From Aurantimonas coralicida_A (GTDB taxonomy: Bacteria > Pseudomonadota > Alphaproteobacteria > Rhizobiales > Rhizobiaceae): 64,000 nucleotides of DNA. The position numbers and the translations under genes are program-made. The DNA lies in the NCBI RefSeq assembly GCF_036016755.1, contig NZ_JAYXIH010000010.1:1-64000 (forward strand), given 5' to 3'. The first letter of the stretch is position 1; every line of letters begins with the position of its first letter. Below the pieces are notes generated by a model. The model saw nothing but the letters and a program-made list of their open reading frames with translations. It was not told where the DNA came from and did no database searches. This document shows positions 44,975 to 52,883 of this stretch, piece after piece.

Positions 44975-45355
44975 ATGCAAACCTGTCTCATTGTCGACGA
45001 CGCGCCGGTCATTCGGAAGATTGCTTCCCGCATCCTTCTACAGTTCGGTCTCGCCGTCGAAAGCGTCCCCAACGCCCCGGAAGCGCGGGAATGGATCAAG
45101 CAGAATGGGCTGCCGGACATCGCCATCATCGCGGCGTGTCCCAGTGACAGCGCCGGCCCCGAACTGGTTGACGAGATGCGCCGAATGGCGAAGGGCACGA
45201 GCCTCGTCATCCTTGCCTCGATCGTCGATGCCAATCTGGGGTTGATGACCCGTCTCAAGCGTGCCGGGGCGACGGACTTTATCTACAAGCCGTTTGAACG
45301 CGAAGCGCTTCGGTCCTGGATAGAGCCCTATCTCGAGTCGTCAGCGGCGGCGTGA
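44975..45355 (+). CDS. Receiver-domain protein lacking the phospho-acceptor aspartate
   Basis: 126 aa, a stand-alone CheY-like fold between chpT and ctrA. The acidic pair D8-D9 (CLIVDDAPVIRK) and the invariant Lys105 (FIYKPF) are present. But the beta-3 strand reads LPDIAIIAACPSDSAG, where the acceptor Asp should be the residue here numbered Ala53. The switch Thr/Ser position is LASI. By alignment logic the protein cannot be phosphorylated normally; it may be a pseudo-receiver that binds a partner constitutively. Family members in this locus elsewhere usually keep the Asp. Confidence 0.85.
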   Translation: MQTCLIVDDAPVIRKIASRILLQFGLAVESVPNAPEAREWIKQNGLPDIAIIAACPSDSAGPELVDEMRRMAKGTSLVILASIVDANLGLMTRLKRAGATDFIYKPFEREALRSWIEPYLESSAAA

Positions 45356-45394
45356 TGCCGGCTTGCGCTCTAAAGCTGAAGTTCTAACGATAAT

Positions 45395-45422
45395 GGCCCG
45401 CCGCGGGAGTTCGGGGCGGGCC
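45395..45422. terminator. Hairpin between the receiver gene and ctrA
   Basis: GGCCCGCC pairs perfectly with GGCGGGCC over a 12-base loop in the space between two convergent genes. T-tracts are weak on both sides, so it is a possible bidirectional terminator. Confidence 0.5.
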
Positions 45423-45450
45423 TTCTGGCTTTGACTGGAATTCGTTGCGC

Positions 45451-46143
45451 TCAGGCCGCGCGTGCCTCTTCCGGCTCCCGCAGCACATAGCCGCGACCCC
45501 AGACCGTCTCGATGTAGTTCTTGCCTTCGGTGGCCGTGGAGAGCTTCTTGCGCAGCTTGCAGATGAAGACGTCGATGATCTTCAGCTCTGGCTCGTCCAT
45601 GCCGCCATAGAGATGATTGAGGAACATCTCCTTGGTCAGGGTGGTGCCCTTGCGCAGCGAAAGAAGCTCCAGCATGGCATATTCCTTGCCGGTCAGATGC
45701 ACGCGCTGGCCGCCGACCTCCACGGTCTTGGCATCGAGATTGACGGTGAGATCGCCGGTGTTGATCACCGACTGGGCATGTCCCTTCGACCGCCGGACGA
45801 TCGCGTGGATCCGTGCGACCAGTTCGTCCTTGTGGAACGGCTTGGTCATATAGTCGTCAGCGCCGAAGCCGAGGCCGCGAACCTTATCCTCAATGCCGGC
45901 CATGCCGGACAGGATCAGGATCGGCGTCTTCACCTTGGACAGGCGCAGGGTGCGCAGCACTTCGTAACCGGACATGTCGGGAAGATTGAGGTCGAGCAGG
46001 ATCAGGTCGTAATCGTAGAGCTTCCCAAGGTCGACGCCTTCTTCACCCAGATCGGTGGTGTAAACATTGAAGCTTTCCGATTTCAGCATGAGCTCGATGC
46101 TCTGTGCCACGGCGCTGTCGTCTTCGATCAAAAGAACGCGCAT
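45451..46143 (-). CDS. ctrA: Cell-cycle master response regulator CtrA
   Basis: 230 aa OmpR-type regulator. Receiver domain MRVLLIEDDSAVAQSIELML with phospho-acceptor Asp51 (LILLDLNLPDMSGYEVL), switch region and Lys in YMTKPFHKDEL. The C-terminal winged helix (GKEYAMLELLSLRKGTTLTKEMFLNHLYGGMDEPELKIIDVFICKLRKKL) matches CtrA almost perfectly, and the Ala-rich end (EEARAA) fits the C-terminal degradation signal. It controls replication, division and motility genes. Its upstream region has a TTAACCAT half-site, suggesting autoregulation. Confidence 0.98.
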   Translation of the reverse strand: MRVLLIEDDSAVAQSIELMLKSESFNVYTTDLGEEGVDLGKLYDYDLILLDLNLPDMSGYEVLRTLRLSKVKTPILILSGMAGIEDKVRGLGFGADDYMTKPFHKDELVARIHAIVRRSKGHAQSVINTGDLTVNLDAKTVEVGGQRVHLTGKEYAMLELLSLRKGTTLTKEMFLNHLYGGMDEPELKIIDVFICKLRKKLSTATEGKNYIETVWGRGYVLREPEEARAA

Positions 46144-46227
46144 CAGAAATTCCTCTCAGCCAGCCGCGCCGAACTTGGATATTCGGTAAGCTCTCGTTGT
46201 CTAAATTCGGCCAAAAAATGGCAGGCA

Positions 46228-46235
46228 ATGGTTAA
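46228..46235 (-). promoter_or_regulatory. Candidate CtrA half-site (TTAACCAT) upstream of ctrA
   Basis: TTTGTTAACCATTG reads on the minus strand 85 bases before ctrA. TTAACCAT is a known half-site form of CtrA-binding sequence in Caulobacter. Autoregulation is inferred. Confidence 0.45.
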
Positions 46236-46405
46236 CAAATACTCTTGATCCTTCATGGATCTGACCGCAACGCATCTGCGGGACGGCTCAAGGCACGATG
46301 CTTCCGTGGAACCCAAATTGTGCGTTCCCCGATCGGGGTTCGGCGAAATGGGTCAATCCGGTTTACCCGACCTTAAATCCTCACCCCTATGATTAACGGT
46401 GCGCG

Positions 46406-46420
46406 TAAACAGACAGTTAA
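46406..46420 (+). promoter_or_regulatory. Candidate CtrA box before fliJ
   Basis: TAAA-N7-TTAA, one base off the consensus in the first half and lacking the final C. It lies 91 bases before fliJ; flagellar genes are classical CtrA targets. Confidence 0.4.
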
Positions 46421-46511
46421 GACGCATAGCCCCCGAGGCTTGCCCGAAACCCGTCAAGCGCGTTGTTCAAGAGTGTTCCGCCAGACGGAGCCTCCAGCTA
46501 GGGATTTGAGT

Positions 46512-46880
46512 ATGAAGCGTGACAACCTGGTGCGACTGGCGCGTTTCAAACTCTCGGAAAAGCGTCGCCAACTCGAGCAGTTGGAGCTGATGATGGGTGA
46601 GTTCACCCGGATGGCGGCTGAACTCGACAATCAGATCGTCAACGAGGAAAAAAAGGCTGGAATCAGTGACGTCCAGCACTTCGCCTATCCCACCTTCGCC
46701 AAGGCGGCCCGAGCCCGTCGCGACAATTTGACCAATTCGGTCAAGGATCTGAAGGTCCAGACGAACGCCGCCCGGCTGGCGCTGGAGGAGGCCGAGGCCG
46801 AACTGTTGCACGCCGAAAAGCTGGAACAGCGCGATGGGGGCCGCGAGGAGCTCGACGAACGGCGCGAGGCCTTCGGCTAG
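46512..46880 (+). CDS. fliJ: FliJ-like flagellar export protein
   Basis: 122 aa, almost entirely helical and charged (NLVRLARFKLSEKRRQLEQLELMMGEFTRMAAELDNQI…RARRDNLTNSVKDLKVQTNAARLALEEAEAELLHAEKLEQR), forming two antiparallel coiled-coil helices like FliJ, a chaperone-like component of the flagellar type III ATPase complex. The ATG at 46512 is preceded by a GATTTGAGT weak RBS. The gene next to ctrA in rhizobia is annotated fliJ. No other flagellar gene is in the window, so confidence rests on fold and position. Confidence 0.8.
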   Translation: MKRDNLVRLARFKLSEKRRQLEQLELMMGEFTRMAAELDNQIVNEEKKAGISDVQHFAYPTFAKAARARRDNLTNSVKDLKVQTNAARLALEEAEAELLHAEKLEQRDGGREELDERREAFG

Positions 46881-47336
46881 ATCGTGAGGGTACAGGATCG
46901 ATTCGATCCAATTTCAAGAAATTGATTGATCGTCGTCAATCCGCTCCGGATTCGGACGGCTCATCGGTTCCCGCTTTGGCGGTTTTCCGTCCCGTCATCG
47001 TATCGGAGAGGGCGTAGGTCGCATGAACGACCCGGCCGGAAAAGTTCGGCCCGCAAGCCTGCTTTTTTTCATCAGCTGTTTCTCATCCCCCGCGACCTGG
47101 CAGTCGAGACGCTCATCTGGAACGCAAGCCTGCTCAGACAGAACGGGTTACCTCCGGCCCAGGCAGGATTTGAAACGTAGCAAGACCGGTTGACGCTCTT
47201 GGGAGCCGTGTGGCGCTCGTTCCACCTAACCGGATGGGGCCGACGGCCGCCGCTGCTTTGAAATCAATTCATTCTTATGAATATATGACGGTACCGGCCA
47301 TCGTTCTGGCCATCCTAAACCGTGGGAACAGAGCCA
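46881..47336 (+). other. Gene-free region between fliJ and the sox locus
   Basis: 456 bases. The short frames present have atypical composition and no recognisable domain. A 12-base direct repeat CGCAAGCCTGCT occurs at 47052-47063 and 47123-47134. The 3' end carries the SoxR-type palindrome listed separately. It marks the change from core to sulfur-oxidation genes. Confidence 0.6.
47267..47282 (+). promoter_or_regulatory. SoxR/SqrR-type operator before the MBL-fold gene
   Basis: ATTC-N8-GAAT exactly (within it ATTCAT-TCTT-ATGAAT is a perfect palindrome). It stands 55 bases before the start codon, in a promoter position. SqrR-family ArsR repressors recognise this spacing. Confidence 0.65.
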
Positions 47337-48248
47337 ATGATCAGCCGTCGCGCATTCAATCGAGCCCTGCTCGCGGGGCTCGCCGTGCGGCTGGCACCTG
47401 CCATTGTGGGAAACGCATTGGCGTCGACCGACGCCGGAACGCTGACGACCGTCAGCGACGGCAATCTGGTCCTGCCACTTAACTTCGTTTTGCCCGATAT
47501 CCCCCAGGCCGACCTCGCGGCTCTGGAGGAAGCAACCTTCATTCAGTCCGGTGAATTGTTGCCGCCCTGCAACCTGACCCTCGTCCGTCTGCCGGACCGT
47601 CTGGTCCTTTTCGACGCCGGGTCGGGCCCAAATTTCATGCCCTCGGCGGGCCGCCTGATCGAGAGCCTGGAGGCCGCGAAGATCGATCCCGGCGAGATCA
47701 CCGATGTCGTGTTCACCCACGCCCATCCCGATCACATCTGGGGCGTCGTTGATGATTTCGACGAAGTGGTCTTCCCGCAAGCGTCGTTCCACATCTCTGG
47801 AGCGGAATGGGACTTCTGGCGTTCGGAGGAAACGCTGTCGACCGCGCCGGACGACCGCAAGGTTTTCGTCGTCGGGGCTCGCAGCCGCTTTGACGCGATC
47901 GAGGAGCGAACCGAGCGCTTCCAGGCCGGTGCGGAGATCATCCCCGGAATCGAGGCGATGGCGACGCCCGGGCATACGCCGGGCCACACGGCCTTCGTGA
48001 TTCACGCCCTCGATGAGCCGGCGATGGTCGTCGGTGATGCCATCTCCAACGACCCGGTCTCCTTCGCTCGCCCGGAGTGGCATTGGGGCGCGGATCAAGA
48101 CCGGGAGGAGGGGGCGTTGACGCGCCGCATGCTGCTCGACCGGCTGGCGGCGGAGAAACTCAGGTTCGTCGGCTTTCACCTGCCCGACGGCGGGATCGGG
48201 CGTGTGGAGGTCGAGGGTGCAGCCTACCGCTTCGTTCCTGCAGGCTGA
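47337..48248 (+). CDS. Exported MBL-fold metallohydrolase of the sox locus
   Basis: 303 aa. The N-terminus ISRRAFNRALLAGLAVRLAP looks like a twin-arginine signal. The full metallo-beta-lactamase motif set is present: VFTHAHPDHIWGVVDDFDEV (HxHxDH), GHTPGHTAFV, VVGDAISNDPV and GFHLPDGGIG, so it should bind two metal ions in the periplasm. MBL proteins called SoxH accompany some sox clusters; whether this is one is uncertain. The start at 47337 is ATG; a GTG 15 bases earlier is possible. An operator-like palindrome ties it to the locus. Confidence 0.85.
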   Translation: MISRRAFNRALLAGLAVRLAPAIVGNALASTDAGTLTTVSDGNLVLPLNFVLPDIPQADLAALEEATFIQSGELLPPCNLTLVRLPDRLVLFDAGSGPNFMPSAGRLIESLEAAKIDPGEITDVVFTHAHPDHIWGVVDDFDEVVFPQASFHISGAEWDFWRSEETLSTAPDDRKVFVVGARSRFDAIEERTERFQAGAEIIPGIEAMATPGHTPGHTAFVIHALDEPAMVVGDAISNDPVSFARPEWHWGADQDREEGALTRRMLLDRLAAEKLRFVGFHLPDGGIGRVEVEGAAYRFVPAG

Positions 48249-48249
48249 T

Positions 48250-49347
48250 TCACTTCCCCGGACCCCGTTCGATGCGAAAGAAGGCGTAACGAACCGAACC
48301 TTCCAGGATATAGGCCAAGCCCAGCCGCGCTCCGATCGCGATCGAGATCAGCACGATCGGCGCCGAAATCGACAGAAGCGAGGCGGCCGAAATGCCCTGT
48401 CCGATCGTACAGCCGAGCGAGAACACGCCGCCCACTCCCATCAGTGCAGCCCCCGCCAAGTGACGCGACAGTTCGCGTGCGTCGTCGCAGGCTTCCCAGC
48501 GGACGTCGCGGCGTTGCACGGCGGCGGCCGCGGCGCCGACGACGACGCCGAGAACGAGGCCGACACCGTAATCGGGCAGGCTACCTGTGACGGCGATGAT
48601 CTGTAGGATGAGGTCCCCCGGCGGCACCACGAAGGACGCGCTTTCGATCTGAACGGGATCAAAGGACCGGGCCGCGATCCATGAGGTCGCCGCCCAGCCG
48701 AATGCGACGACCGCGCCGATCCCCACGCCGGCGATGATCTTGCCGTGATCATGGCGAAACGCCGACGACCTGAAAATCCATGACCCCAGTAGCGTGACTA
48801 CCAGGACAGCGACCGTGAACGACAGGTCACGGCCGACGATCGCGCTGACGAACGAGCCGAGCGACTGGTCGGGCGATCCCAGCGCGGACAGATCGTAAGC
48901 TTGGGAGTCGACGAGGGCGACGCGGCCGATGGCGACAACGCCCCGCTGCGCCGCGAGGGCCGAGAGCCCCAGAATGACGACCACGATGAGGCCGCGCAGC
49001 GACCCTCCGCCAAGCCTTACCAGGGCGCCGAAGCCGCACGTGCCGACCAGCGCCATGCCGAAGCCAAAGGCGACGCCGCCCAAGATCGCGCCGGTCCAGC
49101 CGAAGGAGGGGGAAAGATAAAAGCTTTGCTGAGGTTCGAAGAGACCGGCAAGGCTGAGAGCCTGACTCAGCACGATGGCGACCATGATCGCCAACCCCCA
49201 GGCTCTTAAACCGTTGTCGTCGCCGGCATACCAGCGCCGTTCCAGCGCCGACATCGTGCAGAAATGATAGCGTCGCGCGACGTAGCCCATCGCCGTTCCG
49301 GCAATCAGGCCGGCCAGCGGCAGCGCGAGGCCGCTTTCCATGAGCAT
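48250..49347 (-). CDS. soxT: YeeE/YedE-family transporter (SoxT), likely thiosulfate or sulfur-species uptake
   Basis: 365 aa from the ATG at 49347, with GGAGG eight bases upstream. About nine to ten membrane segments. The cysteine-bearing signatures of the TsuA/YeeE fold are present: RRYHFCTMSALERRWYAG near residue 30, VGTCGFGALVRLGGGSLRG and SLGCTIGQGISAASLLS. The family imports thiosulfate in Spirochaeta TsuA through such cysteines. It is the third gene of soxS-soxR-soxT, the order known from Pseudaminobacter. Substrate is inferred. Confidence 0.87.
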   Translation of the reverse strand: MLMESGLALPLAGLIAGTAMGYVARRYHFCTMSALERRWYAGDDNGLRAWGLAIMVAIVLSQALSLAGLFEPQQSFYLSPSFGWTGAILGGVAFGFGMALVGTCGFGALVRLGGGSLRGLIVVVILGLSALAAQRGVVAIGRVALVDSQAYDLSALGSPDQSLGSFVSAIVGRDLSFTVAVLVVTLLGSWIFRSSAFRHDHGKIIAGVGIGAVVAFGWAATSWIAARSFDPVQIESASFVVPPGDLILQIIAVTGSLPDYGVGLVLGVVVGAAAAAVQRRDVRWEACDDARELSRHLAGAALMGVGGVFSLGCTIGQGISAASLLSISAPIVLISIAIGARLGLAYILEGSVRYAFFRIERGPGK

Positions 49348-49455
49348 GTTGGTGCCTCCCAATGCGCATCTCGGTGCGCTTCCGCCTCGAAGGCTAGGCG
49401 TGGCATCGACCAGACGCAAGCGTCTGATCCGCAAACCTTATCCCCGAGCCGTCGG

Positions 49456-49824
49456 CTACAGCGACTTCCTGCGGACCGGGGCGCAGAACAGGTCGTACAG
49501 CGTTCCGATCAGCGACGTCACTTCCTCATTGGCGAGGCTGTAGTAAATCGTGCGGCCTTCGCGGCGGGTCACCACCAGCCGGTCGAGACGAAGCCTGGCC
49601 AGCTGCTGAGAGACAGCCGCCTGCGGCATCGACAAGATCGCTTCAATGTCACCGACAGAGCGTTCGCCTTCCGAGAGCAGGCACAGGATCATCAGCCGCG
49701 TTTCGTGCGACATCGCTTTCAGCAGGTCGCTCGCCTTTTTCGCCTGCTCGAAAAACGCGTCGGACTCCTCCACCGAAGTCGTTTGGTCGAATTTGGGTAC
49801 GGCCCAAAGAGTCACGCTGCTCAA
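49456..49824 (-). CDS. soxR: ArsR-family sox repressor SoxR with a persulfide-sensor cysteine pair
   Basis: 122 aa winged-helix protein. HTH: SVGDIEAILSMPQAAVSQQLARLRLDRLV, wing: REGRTIYYSL. Only two cysteines occur, Cys48 (LMILCLLSEG) and Cys114 (LYDLFCAP), 66 residues apart, the same separation as Cys41/Cys107 of SqrR, which form a tetrasulfide with persulfides and release DNA. Start is TTG at 49824; a GTG at 49815 is possible. It lies between soxS and soxT on the minus strand and should repress the sox promoters. Confidence 0.9.
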   Translation of the reverse strand: MSSVTLWAVPKFDQTTSVEESDAFFEQAKKASDLLKAMSHETRLMILCLLSEGERSVGDIEAILSMPQAAVSQQLARLRLDRLVVTRREGRTIYYSLANEEVTSLIGTLYDLFCAPVRRKSL

Positions 49825-49846
49825 TTTGGTTGCCCGTCCTGGCTCA

Positions 49847-50266
49847 TCAATCGGCTGCAGCCGTATCGGCTGCGGGCAGTTTCGACAGCATATCGTCTAA
49901 CAGCCCCCAGAAGAACTCGTTTCCCGGATACCCTATCATGCGCTCGATCTCTACCCCCTTATCGAGCAGGATGAAAGTTGGCGTGAGCCGTTCCGGCCGA
50001 ATTCCCTCCAGATCCGCGGGCCAGTCCTCGGTAATATCGACGCGGCGCAACGGGGCACGCCGACCCTCGTCGGTCTTGGCATAGGCGGGAGCGATCTCTT
50101 CATTGAAGCGCTTGCACCAGACGCATCCGGGCTGTTCGAGCATCAGCAACTCGGCGGCTGACAACGCGGAGCGATGGGCGAGAAGGGATGCCACGGCAAC
50201 CGCCATGACAACAACCAGCCGTAGAAGCTGCGAGAAGGGGCGGACATTTACAACGGATGAAAACAT
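49847..50266 (-). CDS. soxS: SoxS periplasmic thioredoxin-like protein
   Basis: About 139 aa. A hydrophobic N-terminus (LLRLVVVMAVAVASLLAHRSALSAA) directs export; the active site is CVWC in MLEQPGCVWCKRFNEEIAPAY around residue 51, with the cis-Pro in RLTPTFILLDKG. SoxS proteins keep SoxY reduced and reactivate it, fed by SoxV. Possible starts are 50272, 50266 and 50206; none has a strong RBS, and 50266 is a compromise. First gene of the leftward soxSRT unit, divergent from soxV. Confidence 0.87.
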   Translation of the reverse strand: MFSSVVNVRPFSQLLRLVVVMAVAVASLLAHRSALSAAELLMLEQPGCVWCKRFNEEIAPAYAKTDEGRRAPLRRVDITEDWPADLEGIRPERLTPTFILLDKGVEIERMIGYPGNEFFWGLLDDMLSKLPAADTAAAD

Positions 50267-50270
50267 ATGC

Positions 50271-50284
50271 ATTCTTCTATGAAT
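50271..50284. promoter_or_regulatory. Weak SoxR-type palindrome between soxS and soxV
   Basis: ATTC-N6-GAAT with a further ATTC at 50288, in the divergent control region. Spacing is 6, not 8, and it touches the soxS start region, so it is a weaker match than the soxC and MBL sites. Confidence 0.4.
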
Positions 50285-50354
50285 TAGATTCCATTATGGC
50301 GCAGACGATCGCTTTCGGAAGCCCAAACATAAGATCGTCCTCGGAAACCTCCAA

Positions 50355-51089
50355 ATGCTCGATGTCGGATTCGGTGCGGCCCTTCTGGCGGGACTTCTAT
50401 CCTTTATCTCACCATGCGTGCTGCCGATCGTTCCCCCATATCTGGCGTATCTGGCGGGGCTCAGCTTCGATCAGGTGCGTGAGCGCGGCTCCGAACCTGC
50501 CGTGGCTCGGCAGATCATGCTGGCCTCGACCGCCTTCGTCGCGGGCTTTACGACCGTCTTCGTCGTTCTCGGTGCGACCGCAAGCATCATCGGCCAGGCT
50601 GTTGCGCAGTGGTTCGATGTCTTGTCGATCATCGCCGGGGTGATCATCATCGTGATGGGGCTGCATTTCCTCGGCGTGTTGCGCCTGGGATTGTTGTATC
50701 GTGAAGCGCGGGTGCAAGTAGCCAGGAAACCGGCCGGGCCGGTCGGTGCCTATGTCATGGGGCTCGCCTTCGCATTCGGCTGGACGCCTTGCGTCGGACC
50801 GGTTCTGGCGGCAATCCTGTTTGTCGCTGGTTCGCAGGATACGGCTCTGCGGGGCGCGGGGCTGCTGGCGACATACTCGCTTGGGATCGGGGTGCCGTTT
50901 CTGATCGCGGCGGCTTTCGCCACGCGCTTTCTGGATTTCGTCGGGCGTTTCCGTCGCCACATGGCCACTGTCGAGAAAGTGATGGGCGGCCTGTTGGTGT
51001 TCACGGGGATACTGTTCGCGACCGGGCAAATGTCGACGATATCCTATTGGCTTTTGGAAACTTTTCCGGGATTCGCGACGATCGGTTGA
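50355..51089 (+). CDS. soxV: SoxV, CcdA/DsbD-type membrane electron carrier
   Basis: 244 aa with six membrane helices. The reactive cysteines are in LLSFISPCVLPIVPPYLAYL near residue 20 and FGWTPCVGPVLAAIL near 135, the CcdA signature. SoxV passes reductant from cytoplasmic thioredoxin to periplasmic thioredoxins (SoxS/SoxW). First gene of the rightward soxVWXYZABCD transcript; its RBS is weak. Confidence 0.94.
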   Translation: MLDVGFGAALLAGLLSFISPCVLPIVPPYLAYLAGLSFDQVRERGSEPAVARQIMLASTAFVAGFTTVFVVLGATASIIGQAVAQWFDVLSIIAGVIIIVMGLHFLGVLRLGLLYREARVQVARKPAGPVGAYVMGLAFAFGWTPCVGPVLAAILFVAGSQDTALRGAGLLATYSLGIGVPFLIAAAFATRFLDFVGRFRRHMATVEKVMGGLLVFTGILFATGQMSTISYWLLETFPGFATIG

Positions 51090-51119
51090 TCGACGGGTTC
51101 GCAAACAGAGGAGAACTGC

Positions 51120-51707
51120 ATGCTCAGGCAATTGCTTATCGCCAGCGCCTTCATCGGCGTTCTCGCCGGCAGCGCCTACGCTGTGGAAATCGGCGACGAC
51201 GGTCTGCACAAGCAGGACTGGTTCTCCCTCACCTTCAAGGATGTGGCGGAAGACATCCAGGCTGCCAAGGACGAGGACAAACGCCTCGTTCTGGTCTTCG
51301 AGCAGCGCGGCTGCATCTACTGCAAGAAGATGCACGAGGAGCTGCTGACCAACCCTGAGGTGCGGGATTACATCCAGGCCAATTTCAAGGTCGTCCAGTA
51401 CAATCTGTTCGGTGACGAGGAAGTGACCGACATCGACGGCGAAACGCTGACGGAAAAGAGCGCGGGCCGGCGTTGGGCCGTCGTGTTCACGCCAACTATT
51501 CTCTTTATGCCGGAAGAAGTGCCAGAAGAGGGAACGGCAGGCGAGGCCGCGGTGGCAACGATGCCGGGCCTGTTCGGTAAGCAAACCTTTCTTCACATGT
51601 TCGAGTGGGTCAGGACCAAGGGCTACGACGGCGATGAGCACTTTCAGAAGTATCATGCCCGCAGGCTCGAAGAGAAAGGCCTCATCGATGCTCAGCCGGC
51701 CAATTAA
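51120..51707 (+). CDS. soxW: SoxW thioredoxin-like protein
   Basis: 195 aa with a signal peptide (LRQLLIASAFIGVLAGSAYA) and AGGAG Shine-Dalgarno. The redox motif is CIYC in FEQRGCIYCKKMHEELL around residue 64; VVFTPTILFM supplies the cis-Pro. It is presumed to accept electrons from SoxV. A gap of 148 bases with a palindrome follows before soxX, so the operon may have a second promoter there. Confidence 0.92.
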   Translation: MLRQLLIASAFIGVLAGSAYAVEIGDDGLHKQDWFSLTFKDVAEDIQAAKDEDKRLVLVFEQRGCIYCKKMHEELLTNPEVRDYIQANFKVVQYNLFGDEEVTDIDGETLTEKSAGRRWAVVFTPTILFMPEEVPEEGTAGEAAVATMPGLFGKQTFLHMFEWVRTKGYDGDEHFQKYHARRLEEKGLIDAQPAN

Positions 51708-51747
51708 TTGCTGCAGCGCAGCAAGTCCGATTGAGCGACCGCAAAAT

Positions 51748-51763
51748 ATTCAAAAAAAACAAT
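51748..51763 (+). promoter_or_regulatory. SoxR-type operator candidate before soxX
   Basis: ATTC-A8-CAAT, one base off ATTC-N8-GAAT, in the soxW-soxX gap. In the related Pseudaminobacter operon an operator lies at this place (recalled, not checked). Confidence 0.5.
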
Positions 51764-51855
51764 TCTTGCATTTTTCGCACTGGATCGCCTAAGCTGAGTT
51801 CCAGAATCGCAGCAGATCGGCCGCAAAAGGCCGGCAATCGGAGGAAGTCTTGTTC

Positions 51856-52317
51856 ATGACGCGTTCTCTCGCGCTAAGCCTCGCCTTGATCGTAACGGCC
51901 ACTCCGCTGGCCACCGCCGCCGAAACGGCGCCCACTGAGGTGGCCTTTACAGATATGGCGGTGCCGGAATCTTTGACCGATCAACCTGGCGACCCGGAAA
52001 AGGGACGCGAGATTTTCGCGGATCGCAAGTCGGGCAATTGCCTCGCCTGCCACGCGAACAAGGATCTTTCGGGCCAGCTTTTCCATGGAACCGTCGGGCC
52101 GGTGATGGACGGCGTGGCGACGCGCTGGGAGCCGGGGCAGCTACGGGCGATCGTCGCCAATGCAAAACAAGTGTTTGGTGAGCAGACCGTCATGCCGGGC
52201 TTCTATACGCTCGATGTGGGGGTGGACGTCGCCGAAGAGCATCAGGGCAAGACGATCCTGTCGGCGCAAGAGGTCGAGGACGTCGTAGCCTATCTGGGTA
52301 CGCTGAACGGCGAATAG
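51856..52317 (+). CDS. soxX: SoxX monohaem cytochrome c
   Basis: 153 aa from the ATG at 51856; a TTG two codons earlier is also possible with the GGAGGA sequence. Signal peptide RSLALSLALIVTATPLATA. One CXXCH (CLACH near residue 61) with the downstream axial Met in QTVMPGFYTLDVG. SoxX pairs with SoxA to form SoxAX, which oxidises thiosulfate onto the SoxY cysteine arm and passes electrons to cytochrome c. Confidence 0.95.
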   Translation: MTRSLALSLALIVTATPLATAAETAPTEVAFTDMAVPESLTDQPGDPEKGREIFADRKSGNCLACHANKDLSGQLFHGTVGPVMDGVATRWEPGQLRAIVANAKQVFGEQTVMPGFYTLDVGVDVAEEHQGKTILSAQEVEDVVAYLGTLNGE

Positions 52318-52332
52318 TGAAAGGTTGATAAA

Positions 52333-52788
52333 ATGAATGTCACGAGACGACACATGTTCGCGCTGTCCGCCGGCGCTGCGGCGGCCGGCCTGGTTGCGTT
52401 TGCACCCGGGCGGGCGTTCGCAACTCCCGAGGAGACGGAAAAGGCTCTGTCGACCCTGACGGGTGGTACCGAGCCGCAGACCGGCAAGATTTCGCTGACC
52501 GCCCCCGAGATTGCCGAGAACGGCAACACGGTGCCGATCTCGGTCGAGGTCGAGAGCCCGATGACAGAGGGCGAGTACGTGGAATCCGTCACGATCTTCG
52601 CCGATGGAAATCCCAATCCGGAGGTGGCGACCTTCCTGTTCACGCCGATGAGTGGCTCGGCCGTGGCGACGACGCGCATTCGGCTCGCCAAGACACAAAA
52701 CGTCATTGCGGTGGCGAAGCTGAGCGATGGCTCGACCTACTCCGATCGCAAGGAAGTCAAGGTGACGATCGGTGGTTGCGGCGGCTGA
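52333..52788 (+). CDS. soxY: SoxY sulfur-carrier protein
   Basis: 151 aa. Twin-arginine signal (NVTRRHMFALSAG); it is exported folded, with SoxZ. The C-terminus is the flexible GGCGG arm whose Cys carries the sulfur intermediates from SoxAX to SoxB and SoxCD. The domain core (KISLTAPEIAENGNTVPISVEVESPM…VESVTIFADGNPNPEVATF) is the SoxY immunoglobulin-like fold. Confidence 0.97.
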   Translation: MNVTRRHMFALSAGAAAAGLVAFAPGRAFATPEETEKALSTLTGGTEPQTGKISLTAPEIAENGNTVPISVEVESPMTEGEYVESVTIFADGNPNPEVATFLFTPMSGSAVATTRIRLAKTQNVIAVAKLSDGSTYSDRKEVKVTIGGCGG

Positions 52789-52883
52789 TCGCCGGATAAG
52801 ACAAAATTCACCGAATCAGAAATCGATCGATGCGCGGCCGGGCCAAGACCTAGGGAGCCGCGGGCATCGGAGGAGACGAAAAG

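Larger units (their letters stand above)
46144..46511. other. ctrA-fliJ divergent regulatory region
   Basis: 368 bases with no gene. Besides the two CtrA-like sites listed separately, it holds CGATCGGGG palindromic sequence near 46331 and an extra TTAA pair (46372, 46393). The spacing suggests separate promoters for the two divergent genes. Confidence 0.6.

Noticed and set aside
46926..47180. 84-codon frame in the fliJ-sox gap
   Set aside because: No Shine-Dalgarno sequence, no domain, composition unlike neighbouring genes.
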